From positions 1 to 49,085 of the IMG/VR virus record IMGVR_UViG_3300003981_000003: a stretch of 49,085 nt of DNA. The stretch is one strand, 5' to 3'. Made by a program: the position numbers and the translations under genes. Of the stretch, positions 39,960-47,532 are shown piece after piece (within the stretch, counting starts at the first letter, position 1; every line of letters starts with the position of its first letter). The notes beneath the pieces were generated by a model, which was not told where the DNA came from, did not search any database, and was given only the letters and a program-made list of their open reading frames with translations. This DNA comes from a virus.

Positions 39960-40380
39960 CGGGTGTAGTATATGTTTATCTCTTACTTGTTTAAAACATA
40001 TTAGGGTATGATACTACAAGTATGATACTACAGGTATGAGCATGGTGCTAGCCATGAGAAACATTATAGATTCAACCGGTATGCCCAGCATGCCCAGTAT
40101 GCCCACTTCTATACAGATACCCCTATACTATAACAGTTGTTATACTATAGGGGGTACTGTTGTAAAAGTGGGCATACCGGGCATACCATAAAGATTCTTG
40201 TAAAATAATGAAAAAATAACCTCAGAGTTACACATTAACGATGATTTAGAGCGTCTCAAAGCGTCATCAATTTTCATCATGATTTTTGACAGGGTATGCC
40301 CATCCTACTGGGCATACTCCGGGCATACTATGCCCGGTTTCGGGCATACCCCATTAATCTATAATACTTTCATAGGACTT
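39960..40380. repeat. Palindromic iteron region, candidate replication origin
   Basis: Non-coding region between reductase and primase-helicase. GTATGCCC or its complement occurs about ten times in 40079-40349. Symmetry is striking: GTATGCCCACTT (40097-40108) mirrors AAGTGGGCATAC (40166-40177) around a dyad TATAACA-GT-TGTTATA (40129-40144), and a further box on each side (40088 and 40179) keeps the same centre. A second cluster (40294-40349) has hairpins with arms GTATGCCCA/TGGGCATAC. Direct repeats GTATGATACTACA lie at 40006 and 40020. The stretch between the clusters is AT-rich (AAAATAATGAAAAAATAA). These are features of initiator-bound origins. Confidence 0.6.
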
Positions 40381-40456
40381 CTGCGCACAACACCGGTGGA
40401 AAAAGAGGTTAGGGTTTAAATGAGAAGTTCCGGGAAAAGATGGGATAAGATTGGCC

Positions 40457-42949
40457 CTACTGTTCTGGGCATATTATGCAGTATCGCATATTCTCGTGGT
40501 AGACTGTTGTGAACCCGTCATATTGCAGTAGTCTCCTCCTTCCAAGCCGGCGTATTCCAGCTTTCCTGGAAACCTGGTTGGATATTATGACTCGTATGTG
40601 GCTTGGCACGTAGTAGCACTTCTTAGACGGGTTAAACACTATTTTATCCTCTCTAAGCAATTCAATCATGCCATCCCCGGTTTCCATCTCGACAATCTCT
40701 ACCTCACCGGTGGCCTCCATCTCCCGGATAGTGTGGACGAACAGTCTTGCAAGCTCTACAGGGTCTTCACCGTCCTCGTCAGTACCATTGAAAACCTCAT
40801 CCCACACAGCATCAAGACCTGGAAGCTCGACACCTAGCACTTCAACCATCACCTCACGTGCCATCTCAACCCACCGGCGAAGCAGGAGTTCACGGGACAC
40901 GGGCCCCTCCATGCTGGCGGCACGGGCACCGTAACGCTTAATCATTTCCACGCCAAGCCATCTAACACCCTCGGCCACATCCGGTGGCATTGTCCTTGGA
41001 GTGTGGCCACGTGCACTCTCAACCTTGACCCCTTCATCCTGGGAGAGCCCGAGCGGGACAAGTTTATCCCTCATGTCCGCCCCACCGGAGGGACTGTCGT
41101 TAGTCATCGCTATGAGCCCACGAATATTGTAGTAGTGGCCCGTGTACTGTCCTGCCCGGACCTCACGTATGAACGTGTTAGTAGCCATCTCGTGTATCAT
41201 CTCGATGAGAGCCTGGTTCCGGGGGTCGTCCGTGAACCTTAACTCCTCGATAATCAGGGGGAGCGTTATAGCTGTGAGAGCACGCTGGAACTCGTACTTA
41301 GTCCTCGGAGTGTTCTCGGGCGGTATGCTGAAAAGTAGCCGGATAGTGTCCGCAAGCACACCCTTACCGGTCTCACGGGGCCCATACACTACAAGCCCTG
41401 GGAAGTACCCGTACTTAGACCGGAAAAAGTGGGCGTAAACACTCGCAATGGCGAACGACAATATGAACACGGCCTTATCAGGCCTCCCATAACTGTTAAT
41501 GAGCCTGTGAAGACTCATCCTAGCACCATCCACATCCCCCACCGGTGTGGTTGGAGGGTTCCACTCGACTGACGGCTTCCAGGGTGCGCTGTACTCTCCT
41601 CTTGAAACCAGGACAGGCTCACCGTCTACCAGCCACACGCCGGGACTGTAGAACGTTCTGGAAGGACTACCCTTCAACGCCAGCCGTTTAACAGCATTCA
41701 TAATAATACGGTCATGCCTCCTCTCGAGGCTCAACTCTCCGGCAACAGTAGCGCTAACACTCTCAACATCCCCAACATAGAGCCTGCCATCACCGGTGCG
41801 GACACGGACTCCACGTAGCTCCGGTGTTATCCCGGTGAAAACTGTTGGCTCAACACTCAGTATGCCCGGCTCCCCTATTATCCTGCGTTTGCCGGAACGG
41901 TACTCGAAAACTATCTTCTCCGGGTAGATGACCATCTTTTTAGACCAGCCTTCATTGTCCGTCTCGAGCACTATGCTGTAGACTTTGAAACTCCTCTTCA
42001 CTAGGCGTTTAAGCTCTACGAGCGTGGCCCTAGTAAGAGAGCCGTCAAGGCCTAGAACCTTGGACTCCACGTCTAGCATCACATCCTCAAGGCCTCTCTC
42101 ACCGGTTATGGACTCTCTGGGCATTCTCACCATTCGTGTAAGCCAGTACCTAATATCAGAGACACGCTTCTCCTGTTCCTCATCACCAGCGGATAAAGCC
42201 TCAATAACACGCATAATGCTCTCCGGGGAGACACCGTTCTTAAACATGAAACCTGACAGGGCGAACAAGAGATTATTACGGTACCCCTTAACGTAGAACG
42301 GCCTTAAAAGCTCGACAATATCCATGACCTCATCCTCAGACAGCACCCTCCCACCGACACCGGTGAGGGTAGCGGTAGTCTTACGGTTGCCCCCGCACGA
42401 CTCTTCGATTAGCCGGAACATAGTGTTCACAGTGTCCATGTCTAGCCTTGGAATCTCCGTCTCGTCCAACCAGAAGCCAGATATGGGCTCGTACCTGCGC
42501 CCTGAAGGGTGTATGCTTGGAGGTGCAACGACGAATCCTCCCTCACCTTTAACGTCAATGTCGGGGCACGGCTTGAAGGTTCTAACAGGCTCTTCCGCCC
42601 TCAGATATACATGGTAGCCTTTGCTCGTTCTAGCAATCCATGTCCACTTAGACACCGGTGTTTGTGGGAGGATGCCCTCATTGGCCATTCTATTGTACAC
42701 GTTGTCAATGAACCTGTGGAAGGCCTCATCGCTGTCGAAGTCTAACACGAAGAAGTTTCCGGAGATTGCACCGCATATTAGCCCGATGTTAGCGTCAGGG
42801 TGGGACTTGAATATTGCTTCGAGCTGTACAGGGTGTAGCCTCCTCTTTTGTAGTTCTCTCCACCGGGGGATGAGGTTTTCCTTGGACTTGGGTTTTAATG
42901 GGATAATATTGAACCCGTGTTCCACGTAGAACTTTGCGGCTTCAAGCAT
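40457..42949 (-). CDS. Primase-polymerase/helicase (AEP prim-pol plus SF3/D5-like ATPase)
   Basis: The 830-aa protein combines, in order: a prim-pol domain (first 150 residues) with LDFDSDEAF (catalytic D-x-D near 70-72), TSKGYHVYLR and DIDVKGEGGFVVAPPS; a PriCT-like helical segment near 225-250 (NNLLFALSGFMFKNGVSPESIMRVIEAL); and a helicase with Walker A YGPRETGKG (about 522-530), Walker B LPLIIEE, and a following region IRGLIAMTNDSPSGG resembling motif C of SF3/D5 helicases. It likely starts and unwinds viral replication next to the palindromic region. Start ATG 42949. Confidence 0.88.
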   Translation of the reverse strand: MLEAAKFYVEHGFNIIPLKPKSKENLIPRWRELQKRRLHPVQLEAIFKSHPDANIGLICGAISGNFFVLDFDSDEAFHRFIDNVYNRMANEGILPQTPVSKWTWIARTSKGYHVYLRAEEPVRTFKPCPDIDVKGEGGFVVAPPSIHPSGRRYEPISGFWLDETEIPRLDMDTVNTMFRLIEESCGGNRKTTATLTGVGGRVLSEDEVMDIVELLRPFYVKGYRNNLLFALSGFMFKNGVSPESIMRVIEALSAGDEEQEKRVSDIRYWLTRMVRMPRESITGERGLEDVMLDVESKVLGLDGSLTRATLVELKRLVKRSFKVYSIVLETDNEGWSKKMVIYPEKIVFEYRSGKRRIIGEPGILSVEPTVFTGITPELRGVRVRTGDGRLYVGDVESVSATVAGELSLERRHDRIIMNAVKRLALKGSPSRTFYSPGVWLVDGEPVLVSRGEYSAPWKPSVEWNPPTTPVGDVDGARMSLHRLINSYGRPDKAVFILSFAIASVYAHFFRSKYGYFPGLVVYGPRETGKGVLADTIRLLFSIPPENTPRTKYEFQRALTAITLPLIIEELRFTDDPRNQALIEMIHEMATNTFIREVRAGQYTGHYYNIRGLIAMTNDSPSGGADMRDKLVPLGLSQDEGVKVESARGHTPRTMPPDVAEGVRWLGVEMIKRYGARAASMEGPVSRELLLRRWVEMAREVMVEVLGVELPGLDAVWDEVFNGTDEDGEDPVELARLFVHTIREMEATGEVEIVEMETGDGMIELLREDKIVFNPSKKCYYVPSHIRVIISNQVSRKAGIRRLGRRRLLQYDGFTTVYHENMRYCIICPEQ

Positions 42950-42963
42950 GTCCAACCCTTATT

Positions 42964-43053
42964 CACCAGTTATACCTATCACAGCCCAGGTATTTATGCG
43001 TTACTTGGTAAAGAAACATTTAAATATTACCTCGAACATAGGTATAACTGGTG
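42964..43053. promoter_or_regulatory. Divergent promoter with perfect 16-bp inverted repeat
   Basis: CACCAGTTATACCTAT (42964-42979) is the exact reverse complement of ATAGGTATAACTGGTG (43038-43053). Between them lie two back-to-back TATA boxes: GCATAAATACC (minus, about 42988-42998) and TTTAAATAT (plus, about 43018-43027). Each repeat falls near the predicted transcription start on its side, so a regulator bound there could control both directions. Both carry the TATACCTAT core seen at other promoters. Confidence 0.7.
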
Positions 43054-43392
43054 GTAGAAGTGGGTGATGACAGGATTCTTGCACAGCTCTTCGACAGGAA
43101 GATTGAGAAAGCGGCCGAAGAGGCCGGCGTTGATATTATCGAGGTAGAAAAGGTTGGAGGCCGGAACGGGAAGATACTCGACTACATAGACTCCGGGATG
43201 GTTGTAAGGTACGAGGGGAGAGGCATGAGGATATGGTATTTCCCGATAAAATTCTGGCGCAACGTCGCCAAAGTGATAGAGGAGGAGAGCAAGATACGTG
43301 TAAAGCGCAGAGACCTGGAAAACAACGAGTACTTCACCATAGTCATAAACGAGGGGCTAGCATACTGGAAGCTCTACGTGCCGACAAGGTGA
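43051..43392 (+). CDS. Hypothetical protein, 113 aa
   Basis: The GTG at 43051 coincides with the predicted transcription start, so the mRNA is probably leaderless; GTG 43060 is possible. Alpha/beta, charged: ILAQLFDRKIEKAAEEAG, then IIEVEKVGGRNGKILDYI, MVVRYEGRGMRIWYFPIKFWRNVAKVI, YFTIVINEGLAYWKLYV. Unknown family. Divergent from the primase-helicase and sharing its operator-like repeat, it is a reasonable regulator or early-function candidate. Confidence 0.65.
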   Translation: MVEVGDDRILAQLFDRKIEKAAEEAGVDIIEVEKVGGRNGKILDYIDSGMVVRYEGRGMRIWYFPIKFWRNVAKVIEEESKIRVKRRDLENNEYFTIVINEGLAYWKLYVPTR

Positions 43393-43399
43393 GCAGACC

Positions 43400-43777
43400 A
43401 TGATGTCATGTCTAAGGCTGAGAGCCCCATACACACCGGTTGAAATTACACCCTCAGACATCGAGAATGCGAGGAACGGTGATATTGAGTCTATAAGACG
43501 GCTAATAGTCGCTAGCGCTCTGGACATCACCGGTGAAGTGTTCAGGTGCGACGATGATAAGGGGTTCCTACGACTACTACACGAGAACCCGGTGATAAGG
43601 GAGGACAGGGAGTTTGTAAGACTGTACCTGCCCATGAACAAGATAGCGTTCATAAGGAAACTGCTGAAACAGCTTTACGGTGTGAACATAACATACGGTG
43701 ACCTGCGCTACAAGGTGCTAACACACGGGTACAAGTACGGGTTCGGAGACTATTTCATGGTTAAGGCGAGAAAATGA
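43400..43777 (+). CDS. Hypothetical protein, 125 aa
   Basis: ATG at 43400 with AGGTGAG upstream. Helical N-terminus after TPSDIENARNGDIESIRRLIVASALDITG, then FVRLYLPMNKIAFIRKLLKQLYGVNITYGDLRYKV and GYKYGFGDYFMVKARK. The C-terminal helix-strand block resembles that of the upstream 113-aa protein. Not recognised. Overlaps the next gene by four bases. Confidence 0.65.
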   Translation: MMSCLRLRAPYTPVEITPSDIENARNGDIESIRRLIVASALDITGEVFRCDDDKGFLRLLHENPVIREDREFVRLYLPMNKIAFIRKLLKQLYGVNITYGDLRYKVLTHGYKYGFGDYFMVKARK

Positions 43778-44079
43778 GCCTGGAAGAACGTTTCAGGTAC
43801 GATGTCTGCCGCCACCTCCTCTACCACACCGGTGGGGAGGCTAGCAGGCTTGTTAGCATTGATGTTCTGGACGATGTTTTTAGTCGTTATGGTTTCTGGT
43901 GTAAGCCTAGCAGTATCGAGAAGGCGTGCAATGGCTGGGTGTTCTTTGTGAGGCGTGACGGCAGAGTCTATGTTGGCTTTCGTGATGAGGCCCTCCCCGG
44001 TGTTTTAGGGTTTGTGGCATGGTTTGGGGAGGTTATGCGTGAGTATATTCGTAACGGGTTTTATGGGGAGTGGCAATAA
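43774..44079 (+). CDS. Hypothetical protein, 101 aa
   Basis: The ATG overlaps the previous TGA (ATGA). VCRHLLYHTGGEASRLVSIDVLDDVFSRYGFWCKPSSIEKACNGWVFFVRRDGRVYVGF could be a winged-helix-like module (helices then a beta hairpin with basic wing RRDGRVY). Not proven. Base composition is more G/T-rich than its neighbours, with many T-ending codons. Confidence 0.6.
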   Translation: MSLEERFRYDVCRHLLYHTGGEASRLVSIDVLDDVFSRYGFWCKPSSIEKACNGWVFFVRRDGRVYVGFRDEALPGVLGFVAWFGEVMREYIRNGFYGEWQ

Positions 44080-44080
44080 G

Positions 44081-44093
44081 CTTTTATAGGTAT
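44081..44093 (+). promoter_or_regulatory. TATA promoter with TATAGGTAT
   Basis: CTTTTATAGGTAT, the TATACCTATA-type core in reverse sense. Predicted start about 44110, GTG at 44124. Confidence 0.55.
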
Positions 44094-44123
44094 CACACGC
44101 ATATTCTAAGGTGGGTGAAGCCC

Positions 44124-44732
44124 GTGAAGTTCCGGAACAATGTGTACACGATTGTCCTCGAAGGCCCGGACGGGGTGGGCAAAACCACTCTCGCCAGCAA
44201 GCTCTACACGGTAATCAAGCAGAGAATCCCCGGCGAGTTCACAGTCGGCATATACAAGGAGCCGCACCGGCAAGGCCTGGAAACCGCTGAGGACTACATA
44301 CGTGACAGGTTCAGAACAGTTAGAATGGTGAACGAGGACGCTAGGAACTCGATGTTCCACATCGCAATCATAGACCGGTACAACCCGAGCACAAGAATAT
44401 ACAACAGGGACAGTTTCACATACAGCATCACGGCCAGACTCCTGGAAATCGGGGTTCCAGTCCCTAACAGGATAGTAATACTCAACCACGAGCCGTTCAC
44501 ACCGGAGTGGTCCATGTGGCTGGACAATGTCGCACGCACATCCAAGGAGCGCTCCAAGATGATTAGCGTAAGCATAGCGTACGAGTACTACCCTCTCTTC
44601 ATCAGGCATTCATGCTCGCTCAGAACAGTACTCATAAGGCCGACCACACCGGGGCTTGTAGAGGAAGTATACGGGATTGTCGAGGACGACGTGGTCTCAA
44701 GGTTTGCGTCCATGCTGGTGGGTGATGCCTAG
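44124..44732 (+). CDS. Thymidylate kinase-like P-loop kinase
   Basis: The 202-aa protein has the P-loop GPDGVGKTTLASKL (about 14-27), KEPHRQG, and a DR-type motif IIDRYNPST, as in dTMP kinases, and a matching length. The usual DRY/H-x-x-S segment is present, while the lid region is hard to judge. It would phosphorylate dTMP made by ThyX. GTG at 44124 with GGTGGGTGA upstream; the open frame to 44070 includes the promoter and is rejected. Stop overlaps next start (TAGTG). Confidence 0.75.
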   Translation: MKFRNNVYTIVLEGPDGVGKTTLASKLYTVIKQRIPGEFTVGIYKEPHRQGLETAEDYIRDRFRTVRMVNEDARNSMFHIAIIDRYNPSTRIYNRDSFTYSITARLLEIGVPVPNRIVILNHEPFTPEWSMWLDNVARTSKERSKMISVSIAYEYYPLFIRHSCSLRTVLIRPTTPGLVEEVYGIVEDDVVSRFASMLVGDA

Positions 44733-45397
44733 TGCAGGGCACCCTGATAGTTGATAAGCGTGAGCCCGAGAAGATGAGGAAGCTAGCAGACCGGGTGGAA
44801 GACATTCTAGCTGACTGCGTGGTCCTCGGAGAGACAAGCTTCGTGTGCGAGCGAAAAACCCCCGGTGACATGTGGGGTAGCCTTAAAGATGGGAGGTTCT
44901 GGAAACAGCTGGCACGCATACGGGAGATGGCCCAGGAGATTGACGGATACCCTGTCCTCATAGTTGATGGTAAGCCCTACACGGCCATAAAGAACAGCAA
45001 CCTCACCCTTGCACGCTACTACGGACTAATAGTTGGGGCCGCAAAGACCGGTATAATAGTGGTTCAAGTCCCCAACGATAACCACTTGAAAGTCCTGATG
45101 GACACGCTCAAACGACAGGCCGGACGCCCGCCCAGCACCCCCCGGGAGGTCAGGGTAACAAGGAAGACGATACTGTCCGATTACGAGCAGGCCCTAGCAA
45201 TGCTCCAAGGAGTCACCGGTGTTGGCGGCAGTAAGAGCAGGAAGCTACTTGAGAAGTACGGTAGCGTGAGTAACGTAATCGGACTGGACGTTTCAACGCT
45301 TAAACGTGAACTCGGAGAGAAGACGGGAGAACAGTTCTACCGGGTAGTACACACGGACTACCGCCGCAAACACCAGGGCAGTCAGGGGGAGAGGTGA
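44732..45397 (+). CDS. ERCC4/XPF-family structure-specific nuclease
   Basis: The 221-aa protein has the ERCC4 nuclease core: LIVDKREPEKM, VCERKTPGDMWGSLKDGRFWKQLARI (V-x-E-R-K-x3-D type catalytic motif) and YPVLIVDG. The C-terminal helix-hairpin-helix region is LQGVTGVGGSKSRKLLEKYGSVSNVIGL. Cellular archaeal XPF relatives often carry a helicase; this short form cuts flaps or branched DNA in recombination and replication. GTG start. Confidence 0.9.
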   Translation: MQGTLIVDKREPEKMRKLADRVEDILADCVVLGETSFVCERKTPGDMWGSLKDGRFWKQLARIREMAQEIDGYPVLIVDGKPYTAIKNSNLTLARYYGLIVGAAKTGIIVVQVPNDNHLKVLMDTLKRQAGRPPSTPREVRVTRKTILSDYEQALAMLQGVTGVGGSKSRKLLEKYGSVSNVIGLDVSTLKRELGEKTGEQFYRVVHTDYRRKHQGSQGER

Positions 45398-45403
45398 TTT
45401 TGT

Positions 45404-45976
45404 ATGCTTTCCGACAGGGATATTAGGAGCCTGATAAGTGAAGGCCGGCTTATTGTTGAGCCTGGGACGTACCGTGTCGGCGAGAACGGGTTAGACCTTA
45501 GCGTTGGCCGTGAGTACTGCGTGCTCAGAGAGCATGGGAAGCCCGTAGAACTCCTATCTCCCCCACCGGTGGAGGAGCTGTATGATTGTCGTGTGGCCGG
45601 TGATGAGGGGATTCTGGTGCCTGCTCATGGGCGTGTCCTGCTCCACACGGTCGAGCGTGTCAGGCTACCCTGGGATGTGGCGGGTATCGTGGGTATTCGT
45701 AGCACCTATGCGAGGTACGGGCTAGCGTTCCCTGTTACTGTTGTTGATGCTGGGTTCGACGGGCAGATAACCTTGGAGCTTATCGGCACTAGCTTCCCAG
45801 TCATTATAGCCCCAGGGGAGAGGATGGTGCACCTAGTACTGTTCAAGACCTCCACGCCGGTGTGGAAGCCGTATGATGGGAGGTATTACGGGCAGGAGAA
45901 AGTTAGACTGCCGAAATACGTCCACGCCGGGAAGGATAGTTCTACACGGAGGCCGCCCAGAGAGGCCTATCAGTGA
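45404..45976 (+). CDS. dcd: dCTP deaminase (possibly bifunctional with dUTPase)
   Basis: The 190-aa protein shows MLSDRDIRSL at the N-terminus, GIRSTYARYGL, and VVDAGFDGQITLEL containing the catalytic Glu, plus a C-terminal YYGQ loop. It converts dCTP to dUTP (and to dUMP if bifunctional as in some archaea), feeding dTMP synthesis. ATG with GAGAGGTGATTT upstream. Follows the nuclease gene by six bases. Confidence 0.9.
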   Translation: MLSDRDIRSLISEGRLIVEPGTYRVGENGLDLSVGREYCVLREHGKPVELLSPPPVEELYDCRVAGDEGILVPAHGRVLLHTVERVRLPWDVAGIVGIRSTYARYGLAFPVTVVDAGFDGQITLELIGTSFPVIIAPGERMVHLVLFKTSTPVWKPYDGRYYGQEKVRLPKYVHAGKDSSTRRPPREAYQ

Positions 45977-46134
45977 TACGCACGGTTCTCCCAAGAGTAT
46001 TCTCTTTGCCGACTACAGTCCTCACCGGAGTCTTTACGGGGCCTCGGATAATTATTCTCACACTACCCATCCTCCTATCCCCACCGGTGTTGTTTGGGTG
46101 TGGAGGGTTTAATGGTGTTAGTATTGGTGTGCTA

Positions 46135-46152
46135 GTACTAAGGTTTTTATTC
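46135..46152 (+). promoter_or_regulatory. BRE/TATA promoter, GTACYAAG class
   Basis: GTACTAAGGTTTTTATTC, same class as at 2691, 3110 and 6129. It starts the small operon 46187-46770 (probably to ThyX). Confidence 0.65.
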
Positions 46153-46186
46153 TCTGACAGGCTTATACTTATGGTAGTGATGAGTC

Positions 46187-46417
46187 TTGGAAGAATGCGT
46201 GTTCACACTCGGAAAGGAACACCCGGAGCCGGGCACACGATGCTACAGGCTCTGGAGGGTCTGGCGTGAGCTCATGCGTGTAGTGGACGAGGAAATACCG
46301 ATAAACTACTACGCCGGGTACACGGCGACCCTGAAAGTCGAGAATGACGGGCCAACCACTAAAGTAACATTCCTAGTAACCATAGTCCCCGGTGGCGAGG
46401 AGGTGGTTTACGTATGA
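46187..46417 (+). CDS. Hypothetical protein, 76 aa
   Basis: TTG at 46187, about 40 bases past the TATA box; a downstream ATG is also in frame. CVFTLGKEHPEPGTRCYRLWRVWRELMRVVDEEIP, then strands INYYAGYTATLKVENDGPTTKVTFLVTIVPGGEEVVYV. Unknown. Stop overlaps the next ATG (ATGA). Confidence 0.6.
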   Translation: MEECVFTLGKEHPEPGTRCYRLWRVWRELMRVVDEEIPINYYAGYTATLKVENDGPTTKVTFLVTIVPGGEEVVYV

Positions 46418-46770
46418 CCCTGTACATCACGGACTTCCTGAGCCCCACAATGCTCGTGGGTCGTGGCGAGACGGCCAGCATAGTAACGTTCAGGCTCCCC
46501 GCCAGTAGCCTCGGATTCTGGCTCGAAGAGCTTGAGAACGCCGTGATAGTTACCAGGACGCACATACTAGAGAAGATAGGCGGCCTCCCACAACCCGGTG
46601 ATAAGAGGGTTTTCCTGGAGCCCGGCGACATACTGATAGTCGTGCGTGGACGTGGCATTATAAGCGATGAGGAGTACTTCAGCTGGAAGCGCCTCCTTTC
46701 CGGCGAATACGATGAGAGGCTAGAACTGGTACTGTTCTGCAAGGGCTCGTGCCCTGTAACCCGCAAATAG
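46414..46770 (+). CDS. Hypothetical protein, 118 aa, distant resemblance to DUF1874/ring-nuclease fold
   Basis: Order of elements: MTLYITDFLSPTML, a helical region, VTRTHILEKIGGLP, RVFLEPGDILIVVRGRG, SDEEYF and a closing strand LELVLFCKG. This loosely parallels the DUF1874 family of archaeal viruses (STIV B116, SIRV gp29), where a His-bearing helix is followed by R-x-x-x-x-L-x-x-x-D and a GxxxSxEE segment. The His here (TRTH) is offset by a few residues from the family's active-site His, so the relationship is only a suggestion. It has an early-type promoter two genes upstream. Confidence 0.6.
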   Translation: MTLYITDFLSPTMLVGRGETASIVTFRLPASSLGFWLEELENAVIVTRTHILEKIGGLPQPGDKRVFLEPGDILIVVRGRGIISDEEYFSWKRLLSGEYDERLELVLFCKGSCPVTRK

Positions 46771-46789
46771 CACCGGTGGTGTTGGAAGC

Positions 46790-47377
46790 ATGGTTGTTGT
46801 TAGACTGTTGGACGCTAACAATTGTAAGCGCAACGTTTACCTTGCCCTGAAGAGTAGCTCCGGGAAACTGCTCGTGAACGGGCTCGACAAGTACTTGGAG
46901 CGCACCCCTAAAGCCGACCTCCACCGGGCGTTGAGGTACTGGCCGAGCGCTACCGAGCATTGCGTGCTAACCTTCTACGTGGAGTGTAGCCGGGCGTGTA
47001 TGGATGAGATGACACGGCACAGGCACCTCAGCTTCACAGTCTCGAGCACCAGGTACTCCGGGTATGCCGAGCCGGCAAGCATGGAATGGGCAGACAGTGA
47101 TACTGCCGCCAATATCACCGGGTTCATCGGGCAACTCTTAGACTACTACCACACCCTCACCGGTGAGGTAGACGTTAAACGCCAGATACTCCCGCTCGGG
47201 ATTAGGGCCACAGCTATTGTCACCGGGAATTTGAGGGCGTGGCGCCACTTCTACTGTCTCCGCTCATCGCCCGGAGCCCACCCGGAGATAAGGATGGTTG
47301 CACGTGAGATTGGCCGGATAATATCCGAGGAGCTACTGGACGGCAAAGAACCTCCATGCCCAGACTTCAACCCCTAA
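46790..47377 (+). CDS. thyX: FAD-dependent thymidylate synthase ThyX
   Basis: Contains the ThyX signature R-H-R-x-x-S-F-T-x-x-S-x-R as RHRHLSFTVSSTR (about 76-88), plus LPLGIRATAIVTGNLRAWRHFYCLR. At 195 aa it is slightly short but complete. It makes dTMP from dUMP using methylene-tetrahydrofolate and FAD. ATG about 12 bases past CACCGGTGGTG, whose GGTGG may serve as ribosome-binding site. Last gene of the nucleotide-metabolism block. Confidence 0.92.
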   Translation: MVVVRLLDANNCKRNVYLALKSSSGKLLVNGLDKYLERTPKADLHRALRYWPSATEHCVLTFYVECSRACMDEMTRHRHLSFTVSSTRYSGYAEPASMEWADSDTAANITGFIGQLLDYYHTLTGEVDVKRQILPLGIRATAIVTGNLRAWRHFYCLRSSPGAHPEIRMVAREIGRIISEELLDGKEPPCPDFNP

Positions 47378-47530
47378 CCTCACCGGTGGTGTGTGGGGGA
47401 GGCCTGGTTAGACCCGTGTTTTCTTTTTCCTGCCTGGAAGCTTTTTCCACCGGTTGTTGGCCTGGTTTGACTAATTTTCTGGGAGCCTGTTCTCACCGGT
47501 TGTTGATGATGGTGTTGAGGCCTTCTAGAT
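47378..47530. other. Intergenic spacer, termination region after thyX
   Basis: Contains CACCGGTG (47381), T-runs (TTTTCTTTTTCC near 47419-47430), and two copies of CACCGGTTGTTG (47448 and 47494), 46 bases apart. No gene seen. Confidence 0.45.
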
Positions 47531-47532
47531 GT

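Noticed and set aside
45973-46269. Open frame of 98 aa, hydrophobic, starting in the dCTP deaminase stop
   Set aside because: It contains the BRE/TATA promoter at 46135-46152 and overlaps the better-supported gene at 46187-46417 in another frame.
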